This document shows, piece by piece, positions 51,663 through 59,842 of a stretch of 64,000 nt of DNA. The stretch comes from an alpha proteobacterium U9-1i. GTDB taxonomy: Bacteria > Pseudomonadota > Alphaproteobacteria > Caulobacterales > Aquidulcibacteraceae. Under the pieces are notes generated by a model. That model was not told the origin of the DNA. It saw only the letters and a list, made by a program, of their open reading frames with translations, and did not search any database. How positions within the stretch are numbered: position 1 is the first letter of the stretch; every line of letters starts with the position of its first letter. The stretch covers positions 1,860,001-1,924,000 of the forward strand of contig BBSY01000002.1 of assembly GCA_000974665.1 (NCBI GenBank), read 5' to 3'. Made by a program: the position numbers and the translations under genes.

Positions 51663-53123
51663 ATGCACGGCCCCCAGCCCCCGCGCGCCAACGCCTCGCC
51701 ACTTGAGGTGATGCGCGACCTATGGCGGCGCGCCCGCGGGCTCGCCGACACGTTGGCCGGGCGGCTCCTGGCGATCATCACCGTGTCGGTGCTCACCATC
51801 GAGGCTTTGGTGTTCGTGCCCGCTCTCGCGAACTTCCACGAAACCTGGGTGCGCGAACGCATCAACCTGTCCCAGGTCGCCGCCCTTGCGCTGGAAGCAG
51901 CGCAAGAGAGTGAGATCGGCGAGCAGCTCGAATACGAATTGCTCACCAACGCCGAAGTGCAACGCGTGGTGTTGCTTCGCGACGGCGAACGCCAGCTCTT
52001 GCTTGTCGGCCCAACGCCTATCCCGCCAGGCCGGCTCGTCACCTATGATTACACCCGTGCGCGCGGCGTCGTGCCCGCATTCTGGTCGCTCGAAACCTTC
52101 TTCGCGCCGGAAGGGCGCATTCTGCGCGTGCTGGCGCGGCCGCGCTACGAAAGCGGCGAGCTGATCGAGATCGTCCTCAACGAAGCCCCGCTCAAGCGCG
52201 CCACGCACGCTTTCGCCGGCGACTTCGTGCTGGCGTCGATGTTGATCCTCATCGCGGCGGCGGCGATCTCTTACGTCGTCCTCAGCTTCTTCATCGTCCG
52301 CCCGATGCGCGAGCTCACGCGCGCGATCATCCGTTTTCGCGACAAGCCCGAGGATGTGTCGGTCGCGTTCGTCCGCTCACGCCGCGGAGACGAAATAGGC
52401 CGCGCCCAGGACGCCGCCGCCGACATGGCCGAGCAAGTCCGCGCCGCCCTGCGTCAGCGCGAGCGCCTCGCCTCGCTCGGCGCCGCTGTCGCCCGTATCG
52501 GCCATGATCTCCGCAACATGCTCGGTACAGCGCAGATGGTGGCCGATCGTTTGGCCAAGAGCGAAGATCCCGCCGTCCGCCAAGTCGCGCCACGATTGGA
52601 GCGCGCCATCGACCGCGCCGCCGGCCTCGCGACCTCGACGCTCAAATACGGCCGCGCCGATGAGCGCGCGCCGGTGCTGGAACAGCTAAACCTCGCCGCC
52701 ATCGCGCAGGAAGCCGCTGACGATGCGCTCCTCGGCTTCGACGAAATCCGCTACCGCGCCGACATCGAGCCCGGCCTCAGCGTTCAAGCCGATTCCGAGC
52801 ACTTGCATCGCATCTTCGTCAATCTGATGCGCAACGCCGCCCAAGCTATGCGCGATCATCCGCGCGTCGATCGTATTGTCAGCGTGCGCGCGTTGGTGGT
52901 TGATGGTCGCTGCGATGTCGAGATCATCGATCGCGGCCCGGGCGTCGCCGAAAAATACCTCGATAAATTGTTCGATCCGTTCGTCTCCGCGGCGCCCGAA
53001 AGCGGCGGCACCGGGCTTGGCCTCGCCATTTCGCGCGAGCTTGCTCGCGCCATGGGCGGCGAACTCGCGCTCACCCGCACCGGCGCCGAAGGCGCGACGT
53101 TTTTGCTGACGTTGAAGGCCTAA
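51663..53123 (+). CDS. Membrane sensor histidine kinase, HDLRN type
   Basis: The 486-residue kinase has two transmembrane helices (about 30-50 and 185-208) flanking a periplasmic sensor of about 130 residues, then a HAMP-like segment (RPMRELTRAIIRFRDKPEDVSV). The H box is VARIGHDLRNMLGTAQ, with Asp-Leu-Arg-Asn after His rather than the common HELRTPL. The ATPase part has N (NLMRNAAQA), G1 (DRGPGV), F (LFDPF) and G2 (GGTGLGLAISREL). No response regulator is adjacent. The stop shares CTAA with convergent gtrA-like. ATG 51663 is preferred over TTG 51633. Confidence 0.9.
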   Translation: MHGPQPPRANASPLEVMRDLWRRARGLADTLAGRLLAIITVSVLTIEALVFVPALANFHETWVRERINLSQVAALALEAAQESEIGEQLEYELLTNAEVQRVVLLRDGERQLLLVGPTPIPPGRLVTYDYTRARGVVPAFWSLETFFAPEGRILRVLARPRYESGELIEIVLNEAPLKRATHAFAGDFVLASMLILIAAAAISYVVLSFFIVRPMRELTRAIIRFRDKPEDVSVAFVRSRRGDEIGRAQDAAADMAEQVRAALRQRERLASLGAAVARIGHDLRNMLGTAQMVADRLAKSEDPAVRQVAPRLERAIDRAAGLATSTLKYGRADERAPVLEQLNLAAIAQEAADDALLGFDEIRYRADIEPGLSVQADSEHLHRIFVNLMRNAAQAMRDHPRVDRIVSVRALVVDGRCDVEIIDRGPGVAEKYLDKLFDPFVSAAPESGGTGLGLAISRELARAMGGELALTRTGAEGATFLLTLKA

Positions 53124-53524
53124 GCGCGAAACACGAAATACCGCGCCGCCGCGAAATTGAAGACGAACACCAGCCCGGTCGCGATCACTTGGCCGACCAT
53201 GTAGTGTGCGCCCACCGACGTCGCGAGCCACACGATCATCGCGTTCAGCCCCGCTCCAACAACATTGACGAGCACAAACTTCGCCAGTCCACGCCCAAAC
53301 GCGGGCCGCGTCTCAAACGTGAAGCGCCGATTGAGCAAATAGCTCACGATCGTGCCCGTCGCATAGCCAATCACTGTGCCGATCACCGGATCGACGCCAA
53401 ACACTTCGCGCAACACGATCAGGACCGTGTAATGTGCGCTGGTCGCGATCGCGCCAACGATCAGGAAGCGCACGAATTGCGATCCGATGGCCTGTTTGGG
53501 TTTTGAAGCGGGCGTGTCGCTCAC
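53120..53524 (-). CDS. GtrA-like membrane protein
   Basis: The 134-residue protein has four helices and the GtrA pattern: FVRFLIVGAIATSAHYTVLIVL, then GTVIGYATGTIVSYLLNRRFTF and KFVLVNVVGAGLNAMIVWLA. Family members move polyprenyl-linked sugars across the membrane for surface-polysaccharide decoration. The start is GTG 53524, overlapping the stop of the KAS III-like gene (GTGA), so it is coupled to that gene. The longer frame to 53761 is inside that gene and is not used. Confidence 0.87.
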   Translation of the reverse strand: MSDTPASKPKQAIGSQFVRFLIVGAIATSAHYTVLIVLREVFGVDPVIGTVIGYATGTIVSYLLNRRFTFETRPAFGRGLAKFVLVNVVGAGLNAMIVWLATSVGAHYMVGQVIATGLVFVFNFAAARYFVFRA

Positions 53525-54639
53525 GCGCACTTCTGGACAAAGATTGAGCCCGCCGAATAGCCGGCGCCGAACGAGCAGATGAGACCCTTGTCGCCGGCGA
53601 CCAGATCGCTCGAATGATTGTGGAAGGCGATGATTGAGCCCGCCCCGGCCGTGTTGCCGTAGGTGTCGAGCACCGTCGGCGCTTCGTCCTGCGTCGCTTC
53701 GCGGCCCAGCACGCGCTCGGCGATCAGCCGGTTCATATTGGAGTTCGCCTGGTGCAGCCACATCCGCCGCATGTTCTCGGGCTTCAGATCAAGCTCGGCC
53801 ATGTGCTGGAGGATCATCTCCGACACCATCGGCACCACTTCCTTGAACACCTTGCGGCCCTGTTGGGTGATCAGCTTGTCGGGCATGTCGCGCCATTCCG
53901 GCGCACAGCGGTTCAGGAAGCCAAAATTGTTGCGGATGTTGTTGGAAAAACGTGTCTGCAGTTTTGAACCCAAAATCGCCCACGCGCCCGGCGGGGCGAC
54001 ATCGGCGCGCTCCACGAGCACCGCGATGGCCGCATCGCCAAAGATGAAGTGCGTTTCGCGGTCGCGCAGATTGAGGTGGCCGGTGCAAAGCTCCGGGTTC
54101 ACCACCAACACCGAGCGCGCGTGCCCCGCGCGCACGATGTCAGCCGCGTTCTGGATCGCGAACGTCGCCGACGAGCAGGCGACGTTCATGTCATAGCCGA
54201 AGCCGCCGGCGCCCAATTCGTTCTGCACTTCGATTGCCAAAGCCGGGTAGGGCCGCTGTAGCGATGAGCACGAGCAGATGATCGCGTCGATGTCGCTCGC
54301 CGCGCGTCCAGCCCGCTCCAGCGCCATCTTAGCCGCGTTCACCGCCGTCTCCGCCATCAACGACAACGATTCATTCGGACGTTCAGGAATGTCGGGGACC
54401 ATGCGGTCCACGTCGAGAATGCCCTTCTTGTCGAGCACGAAGCGGTGCTTGATGCCGGACGCCTTCTCGATGAATTCGCTGGAGGAGCTTTGCAGCGCCG
54501 GCAACGTGCCTGCCGCGATCTCGCTCGCGTGCTCCGAATTGTAGCGCTCCACGTACGCATTGTACGACGCGACGAGCTCGTCGTTGGAGATGGACTCAGA
54601 CGGCGTCCAAAGCCCGGTCGCGGAGATAACGACGGTCAA
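53521..54639 (-). CDS. Beta-ketoacyl-ACP synthase III-like (FabH family) condensing enzyme
   Basis: The thiolase-fold enzyme has the Cys-His-Asn triad: nucleophile in NVACSSATFAIQNAAD, His in WLHQANSNMN and Asn in TYGNTAGAGS. The family makes C-C bonds from acyl-CoA and malonyl-ACP; the sequence around the triad fits atypical FabH paralogues more than the essential FabH. The start is TTG 54639 (AGGGA upstream); a TTG at 54678 adds 13 residues. No acpP or fab neighbours are present. It is coupled to gtrA. Confidence 0.82.
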   Translation of the reverse strand: MTVVISATGLWTPSESISNDELVASYNAYVERYNSEHASEIAAGTLPALQSSSSEFIEKASGIKHRFVLDKKGILDVDRMVPDIPERPNESLSLMAETAVNAAKMALERAGRAASDIDAIICSCSSLQRPYPALAIEVQNELGAGGFGYDMNVACSSATFAIQNAADIVRAGHARSVLVVNPELCTGHLNLRDRETHFIFGDAAIAVLVERADVAPPGAWAILGSKLQTRFSNNIRNNFGFLNRCAPEWRDMPDKLITQQGRKVFKEVVPMVSEMILQHMAELDLKPENMRRMWLHQANSNMNRLIAERVLGREATQDEAPTVLDTYGNTAGAGSIIAFHNHSSDLVAGDKGLICSFGAGYSAGSIFVQKCA

Positions 54640-54708
54640 AGCGTATGTCCCTGAAGCCGGCCTTGCCGCCGGCGCCAATGTCGCGGTTACGCCTCGGCCC
54701 GGCGAGCG

Positions 54709-55533
54709 TCAATCTTTGGACGCCTCCCGCGAGGGAAGGATGAGCCACGCGGGCGGCGCGAGGCGAATTTCCACGCCGCACGCTTCCAAACGTTCCCCAG
54801 CGGCCTCGGCCTCCAGCGCGCGATCAAGCCTGAGCAGCGCGATGGCCCGCCCAGCTTCGCCCGAGCGGATCGATCCGATCCGCGCCGACCCGTTCTTGAT
54901 GTCGGCGGAAAATGGCAGGGCCGGGCCGTCGAACGTCACCGGGCAAAACTTCGTCCGCGTCGTCGCCCGCCGCTTCATGCGGCTCACGTTCTCCTGGCCG
55001 ACGAAACAGCCTTTCTTGAAATCGACGCCGTTTAATTCCTCAAGCAGCGCTTCCCCCGCGAACACTTCATCGCGTTCGGCGTCGCGCGCCAAATCAGGCG
55101 CGCCCTCGGCCAGCAAGCGCGCCCCGCACCACGCAAAGCCGTCCGCGCCGTCGCTGCGTGGCGCAATCGCGCGCCACCCAAGCGACGCAAGTCGTGGATC
55201 GGGCGACGCGCCTTCAAACGCCGCATCACTCACCAGAACCGCATGCGCGCTGCTCACATCGTCCAGCGTTACCGCCGCGCGCAATTTGTACATCGTGAGC
55301 CGCTTCAGCAGCGCTTCGCCGTTCTTCTCGTCCGCATCAAGCAGCAGCGCGTCCCCCAAGCGCCACACGAACATGTCGGCGCTCACCTTGCCCTGTGGAG
55401 AAAGCAGCGCCGCATAGACCACCGGCTCGCGGTCGAGCCGCCCCAAGTCCTGCGTCAGCAGATTGTCCAGAAACGGCCGGGCGTCCGGCCCGCCCACGCG
55501 GATCAGGGTGCGGTCAAGGCGCAAGGGTTGCAT
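54709..55533 (-). CDS. ygfZ: Folate-binding Fe-S cluster assembly protein YgfZ
   Basis: This is a tetrahydrofolate-binding, GcvT-like protein that helps repair or mature [4Fe-4S] enzymes such as MiaB. The signature KGCFVGQENVSRMKRR matches the K-G-C-[FY]-x-G-Q-E motif. The start MQPLRLDRTLIRVGGPDARPFLDNLLTQDL is the conserved N-terminus. ATG 55533 is used; the frame is open far upstream but into the divergent gene. The protein has 274 residues. Confidence 0.9.
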   Translation of the reverse strand: MQPLRLDRTLIRVGGPDARPFLDNLLTQDLGRLDREPVVYAALLSPQGKVSADMFVWRLGDALLLDADEKNGEALLKRLTMYKLRAAVTLDDVSSAHAVLVSDAAFEGASPDPRLASLGWRAIAPRSDGADGFAWCGARLLAEGAPDLARDAERDEVFAGEALLEELNGVDFKKGCFVGQENVSRMKRRATTRTKFCPVTFDGPALPFSADIKNGSARIGSIRSGEAGRAIALLRLDRALEAEAAGERLEACGVEIRLAPPAWLILPSREASKD

Positions 55534-55618
55534 CGCCACCACTTGGCCCGCCCCGCCGCCTCCCGCAAGCAGCGCGTTGACTTGGCATTTACCCGGCTCA
55601 CGCCTAACCCACCCCGCA

Positions 55619-56545
55619 ATGGCCTCGATCCTGTTCATCGCGCCCCCCGACCTGGGCGAGGCCGTCTTGGCCACGGGCGCGCTTGCGCACGTGCTCGCCG
55701 AGGGCGACGTGCTCACCATTTCCGCGGGCCCGGAAGCCGCGGCCCTGTTTCGCGCCGCCCCGGCGGTGCGCATCTGGCTCCCACGCCACGCCAGCCTGAG
55801 CTTTGCGCTCTTCGCGCGCTTCCGCGGCGCCCGGTACGACGTTCTCATCGACGGCGCCGAAAGTTTCGCCAGCCGGCTCGCGCCCGCGCGCTGCCGTGTC
55901 GCGCTTCAGCCCGCGCCGATTTTGCGTCATCGCGCCGAGGATTGGGCCGAAGCCGTCGGCGCCGATCGGCCGCTGGCGCCAAAACTCTGGATCGACGAGC
56001 AAGCCCGCGTCGCCGCCGCCAGCGCCGCGCCGGGCTCTGAGCCCTTGCTGGTGCTCGCGCCCGCCGGCGCCAATCGCGACAAAATCTGGCCGGCCGAACG
56101 GTTCGCCGCCGTCGCGCGGCGCCTGGCGTCCGGCCCGCTTGCCGGCGCGCGCATCGTCTTTGTTGGCGCAGGCGTTCGCGACGCTGAGATCGCGCGCGCC
56201 ATCGCACAAAGCCTCGATGCCGACGGCGTCCCCGCGCTCGACCTTACCGGCACGCTTGATCTACTCGCCGCCGCCGCACTTCTGGAGCGCGCCACGCTCT
56301 GCATCGGCAATGACAACGCCCTGACCCACATCGCCGCCGCCGTCGGCGCCCCGACGCTCACGCTCTTCGGCCCCACCGACGAGCGCGTCCGCGCGCCGTA
56401 CGGTCCGCGTGCGCGCTCGTTACGCGGGCGTTCGCTCGAAGAAGCACTGGCGCCGGGCGGCGCGTCGTCGTTGATGGAGGACCTGAGCGTCGATGCGGTG
56501 GAAGCTGCGGCGCTCGACTTGCTGCACGCCGGAGGCCTGAGATGA
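55619..56545 (+). CDS. Glycosyltransferase family 9 (heptosyltransferase-like)
   Basis: The 308-residue protein has two Rossmann halves. ASILFIAPPDLGEAVLATG starts the acceptor domain, and LAPAGANRDKIWPAERFAAVARRL with CIGNDNALTHIAAAVGAPTLTLFGPTD is the ADP-heptose binding part of GT9. It probably works in LPS core synthesis on the cytoplasmic face. ATG 55619 fits the family N-terminus. Its stop overlaps the dihydroorotase start (ATGA). Confidence 0.87.
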   Translation: MASILFIAPPDLGEAVLATGALAHVLAEGDVLTISAGPEAAALFRAAPAVRIWLPRHASLSFALFARFRGARYDVLIDGAESFASRLAPARCRVALQPAPILRHRAEDWAEAVGADRPLAPKLWIDEQARVAAASAAPGSEPLLVLAPAGANRDKIWPAERFAAVARRLASGPLAGARIVFVGAGVRDAEIARAIAQSLDADGVPALDLTGTLDLLAAAALLERATLCIGNDNALTHIAAAVGAPTLTLFGPTDERVRAPYGPRARSLRGRSLEEALAPGGASSLMEDLSVDAVEAAALDLLHAGGLR

Positions 56546-57870
56546 GTGCGTTTGATCTGATCGTCCGCGGTGGAACCATCGCCAATCATGCCGGCGAGGG
56601 CTTGGGCGATATCGGTGTGAAAGCCGGCCGCATCACCGCCATCGGCGATCTCGCAACCGCCAGCGCGGGGCAGGTGATCGACGCGAAGGGCCTGCACGTG
56701 CTGCCGGGCGTGATCGACACGCAGGTGCATTTCCGCGAGCCCGGCAACACGCACAAGGAAGATCTTGAAACCGGCACGCGTGCGGCAGCGCTCGGCGGCG
56801 TCACCGCCGTGTTCGAAATGCCGAACACCGCCCCACCGACGACAACAGTGGAAGCGCTCGCGGACAAGATCGCCCGCGCCAAAGGCCGCGCGCACGTGGA
56901 CCACGCCTTCTACGCCGGCGCTTCACCCGAAAATTTTGCCCAGCTTCCTGAACTGGAGCGCCAACCCGGCTGCTGCGGCGTGAAGACGTTCATGGGCTCC
57001 TCCACAGGCACGCTGCTGGTGGGCGACGATGACGGACTGGACAATGTCATGCGTCACATCACGCGGCGTGGCGCGTTCCATGCGGAAGACGAGCAACGCA
57101 TGAACGAGCGCAAGGCGCTCGCGCGCGAAGGCGATTGGACCTCGCACCCGGAAGTCCGCGACGATCAAGCCGCCTTGCTCGCCGTGCAGCGCCTGGTGAG
57201 AAGCGCGCGGAAGTTCGGCAAGCGCGTGCACGTGCTGCACGTCTCGTCCGCCATCGAGATGGAGTTCCTCGCCACCGCGAAGGATGTCGCGACGGTGGAG
57301 ACGCTGCCGCAATTCCTGACCTTCGAAGGCCCCGAGATTTACAAGCGCCTCAACGGCTTCGCGCAGATGAACCCGCCGATCCGCTATGCGAAGGATCGCG
57401 CCGCACTCTGGTCGCTCGGCATCGCACAAGGCGTGGTCGACGTGCTCGGCACCGATCACGCTCCGCACACGCGCGAGGAAAAAGCGCAAGCCTATCCGAA
57501 ATCGCCCTCCGGCATGCCGGGCGTGCAGACGCTCGTGCCGGTGATGCTCACGCATGTTGCCGAAGGCAGGCTCTCGCTCGCGCGTTTCATCGATCTCACC
57601 AGCGCCGGCCCGCAACGTGTGTTCGGCATCGCCAACAAAGGCCGCATCGCTTTGGGCTACGACGCCGATTTCACGCTCGTCGATCTCAAAGCCAAACGCA
57701 CGATCCGCAACGAAGACCAAGCCACACGCTGCGGCTGGACGCCGTTCGACGGCTTCGAGGCCAAAGCCTGGGTGATGGGGACTGTGATCCGCGGCCAGCA
57801 GATCATGCGCGACGGCGAACTCACCACGCCCGGCGCCGGCGCACCGATGCGGTTCCTGGAAGCACTCTAG
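56542..57870 (+). CDS. Dihydroorotase / hydantoinase-type amidohydrolase
   Basis: The TIM-barrel amidohydrolase of 442 residues carries GVIDTQVHFREPGNTHKED (the HxH metal pair with Arg), VKTFMGSSTG (probable carbamylated Lys), VLHVSSA and GTDHAPHTREEK (His/Asp ligands). Sequence style is the class that catalyses dihydroorotate formation in many Alphaproteobacteria, so pyrC is possible. Other cyclic amidases are hard to exclude, and I leave the symbol empty. It is coupled to the GT9 gene upstream (ATGA). The stop shares CTAG with the convergent macrodomain gene. Confidence 0.85.
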   Translation: MSAFDLIVRGGTIANHAGEGLGDIGVKAGRITAIGDLATASAGQVIDAKGLHVLPGVIDTQVHFREPGNTHKEDLETGTRAAALGGVTAVFEMPNTAPPTTTVEALADKIARAKGRAHVDHAFYAGASPENFAQLPELERQPGCCGVKTFMGSSTGTLLVGDDDGLDNVMRHITRRGAFHAEDEQRMNERKALAREGDWTSHPEVRDDQAALLAVQRLVRSARKFGKRVHVLHVSSAIEMEFLATAKDVATVETLPQFLTFEGPEIYKRLNGFAQMNPPIRYAKDRAALWSLGIAQGVVDVLGTDHAPHTREEKAQAYPKSPSGMPGVQTLVPVMLTHVAEGRLSLARFIDLTSAGPQRVFGIANKGRIALGYDADFTLVDLKAKRTIRNEDQATRCGWTPFDGFEAKAWVMGTVIRGQQIMRDGELTTPGAGAPMRFLEAL

Positions 57871-58370
57871 GCCAATCGCGCCCGATAAGGCGCGGCATCC
57901 GCCTCCGTGAAACAGCAAAACACCACGCGCATCTCCGGCGCACGCATCAGCGCCTTGCGCGCATGATCGATCGCGATGCCGCACGCCAGCTCACGCGGCC
58001 AACCGAAATTGCCCGTCCCCAAACACGGAAACGCAATACGCGTCACCGCGTGCGCCGCCGCCAGCGCGATGCAGCTTTCGTAGCAGCGTCCCAGCGCCGC
58101 GATCTTTTCAGCGTCATCGCCCGGCAGCACCCAGATCGGCGCGGCGGTGTGAATGATGTGACGCGCCGGCGCATCGAACCCCGGCGTGATCACCGCCTCG
58201 CCTTCGCCGATCGCCGCCATTGTCGCTGTAAGGTCCGTAAGCTTCGGCCCCGCCGCGCGGCGCAATGCGCCATCCACGCCGATTCCTGGCAGCAATTCGC
58301 GGTTCGCCGCGTTCACCACCGCGTCGATTTCGAGCGTTTCAATCCGGGCCACGCGCACATCGAACCGCAT
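57867..58370 (-). CDS. Macrodomain protein (MacroD/YmdB-like)
   Basis: One macrodomain fills the 167 residues: AVVNAANRELLPGIGVDGALRRAAG (the NAAN and GVDGA loops), EAVITPGFDAPARHIIHTAAP and AFPCLGTGNFGWP (phosphate loop). MacroD-like enzymes remove ADP-ribose from proteins or hydrolyse O-acetyl-ADP-ribose. No ADP-ribosyltransferase gene is nearby. The stop overlaps that of the dihydroorotase gene by four bases. Confidence 0.9.
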   Translation of the reverse strand: MRFDVRVARIETLEIDAVVNAANRELLPGIGVDGALRRAAGPKLTDLTATMAAIGEGEAVITPGFDAPARHIIHTAAPIWVLPGDDAEKIAALGRCYESCIALAAAHAVTRIAFPCLGTGNFGWPRELACGIAIDHARKALMRAPEMRVVFCCFTEADAAPYRARLA

Positions 58371-58443
58371 AGGCGGAGCCTACGCAGCGGCGTTCGCCGC
58401 GTCGCCCTTTTTTCGCCCGCCCGAACGCGCCACAATAAGCCTC

Positions 58444-58908
58444 ATGGAGCGGATGGGCCTGTTTGAGCGGCGGCCTTTGACGGCCGGCGAAATCGGCATC
58501 GGCAAACGCGTGTTTGGCGATGAGATCGATTGGCCGCGCGTGCGCGTGTTTCAGGGGCCTCCGCTCGGCTTCGGCGCGATGGTGCCGCGTGGACGCACCA
58601 TCGTGTTTTCCAAATGGCGCGCGGCGCGTGATTTCACCCGCGCCAACGCCAACGAGCAGGGTTGGCTCGTGCATGAATTGATGCACGTCTGGCAGGCCGC
58701 GCACGGCAAAGTGCTGGCGATCTCGAAGCTCGGCGCCTTGGGCTCAAAAGCGTACGCCTACTCGCCCAAGGCCGGCGTCTCGCTGCGCAAATTCAACATT
58801 GAGAGCCAAGCCGAGATCGCCCGCCATTTGTATCTCGCCCGCCTCGGCGCCCCGGAAAGCGGCGCGCCCGACAAGCAATGGCTGGAGCAAGTGTGGAGTA
58901 CGCGTTGA
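58444..58908 (+). CDS. DUF4157-like zinc-metallopeptidase-fold protein
   Basis: The 154-residue protein contains HELMHVWQ, an intact HExxH zinc-binding and catalytic motif, in GWLVHELMHVWQAAHGKVLA. The upstream part (LTAGEIGIGKRVFGDEIDW, then GAMVPRGRTIVFSKW) resembles the DUF4157 class, often labelled Vgr-related in Caulobacterales. A third ligand is not obvious (IESQAEIARH contains a candidate). No signal peptide is visible. It is a stand-alone gene with no type VI genes in sight. Confidence 0.75.
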   Translation: MERMGLFERRPLTAGEIGIGKRVFGDEIDWPRVRVFQGPPLGFGAMVPRGRTIVFSKWRAARDFTRANANEQGWLVHELMHVWQAAHGKVLAISKLGALGSKAYAYSPKAGVSLRKFNIESQAEIARHLYLARLGAPESGAPDKQWLEQVWSTR

Positions 58909-58927
58909 CGTTCGCAAATGCGTCCCG

Positions 58928-59083
58928 CCCTCCCTCGATGGGAGGGCCGCGCTGAGCGCGGGGAGGGTGAGGCCCGCGTTCATAAAGGGTGAGCCTCGTG
59001 TGGCTCATCTTCGACGTCGCGGGGCGCACCCCCTCAGTCGCGCGTTCCGCGCGACAGCTCCTCCATCGAGGAGGAGCGGGGCG
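58928..59083. repeat. Inverted-repeat intergenic element, second type
   Basis: Two arms of about 50 bp, arranged head to head, each hold two hairpins. The left arm has CCCTCCC/GGGAGGG (58928-58946) and CGCGC/GCGCG. The right arm has GTCGCGCG/CGCGCGAC and GCTCCTCC/GGAGGAGC. The arms are imperfect inverted copies of each other, so the whole can fold back. It fills the 180-base gap between the convergent DUF4157-like and 83-residue genes. Confidence 0.7.
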
Positions 59084-59088
59084 CCATG

Positions 59089-59340
59089 CTAGTTTCCGTC
59101 GCCACTTTCTTCTTCGCCCGCCAGCGTGAATTCGCCATTGCGCACGCGCTCGGGCAACGTTGCGCAGAAATCCGCCACCGCGCTCTCGCCAAACCGGTCG
59201 ATCATATCCACCAAAGTCGCGTAGAGCCCAACGGACGCCAGCACCTCCGGCTCAACGCCTTCGCCCAACGCTTTGTCCCAAGCATCGAGAATCAGGTCGA
59301 GCGCGCGCGCCTTCTGGCTGTCGGTGTCGGACAAGCTCAA
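59089..59340 (-). CDS. Small acidic hypothetical protein
   Basis: The 83-residue protein is helical and acidic (QKARALDLILDAWDKALGEGVEPEVLA, then LVDMIDRFGESAVADFCATLPERV). It starts at TTG 59340 with GGAGAC just before it, inside the end of the upstream TIGR02301 gene, so it is co-transcribed with that gene. The function is unknown; the layout resembles small alphaproteobacterial proteins linked to that family. Confidence 0.65.
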   Translation of the reverse strand: MSLSDTDSQKARALDLILDAWDKALGEGVEPEVLASVGLYATLVDMIDRFGESAVADFCATLPERVRNGEFTLAGEEESGDGN

Positions 59341-59341
59341 T

Positions 59342-59773
59342 TTAGTCTCCGTAGCGTGCGCTCAAGCCGCCGGCGACGCGCAATCCGCGCGCGCGCAATT
59401 CCGCTTCCGCTTGGGTGGCGGATTGGTTGCAATCGGAGAAGCGGGATTCCTCCTGCCGGTAGCCGCGATTGAAGCCTTCCACCAATTGGTCGTGATAGCG
59501 CGGCTCACGCGACAGCACCCCGCGCATGTAATCGCGCCAGCGTTGATCACGGCGTCCGTCGCAAAGGATGCGCAGATAATGCGATCCGCCCAACACCTCG
59601 GAGAGTTCGGAAAGCTGACCGCGATACCATTCCTCGGTGCGCGGCTGAGGCTCTTGTTGCTGCTGTTGTGGTTGCTGCGGCTGGCGGCGCGTCTGCGCAG
59701 CGGCGGGCGCCCCCAGCGCCAAGGTGACCTGGGCCAGAACCAAAAGTGCGACATAGGCGAAGCGCGGCTTCAT
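59342..59773 (-). CDS. TIGR02301 family exported protein
   Basis: A signal peptide (about residues 1-27) precedes a glutamine-rich segment (QPQQPQQQQQEPQ) and the family core, with WYRGQLSELSEVLGGSHYLRILC, then WRDYMRGVLSREP, and FNRGYRQEESRFSDCN. The family is restricted to Alphaproteobacteria, and its function is not known. The two conserved cysteines could form a disulfide. Confidence 0.85.
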   Translation of the reverse strand: MKPRFAYVALLVLAQVTLALGAPAAAQTRRQPQQPQQQQQEPQPRTEEWYRGQLSELSEVLGGSHYLRILCDGRRDQRWRDYMRGVLSREPRYHDQLVEGFNRGYRQEESRFSDCNQSATQAEAELRARGLRVAGGLSARYGD

Positions 59774-59842
59774 GCGTGCAATCTACTCCGAAACAGGGCG
59801 GGAGTGTGGAAACCCAAAGCGCCGTGGTCTCAGGCCATGGCC

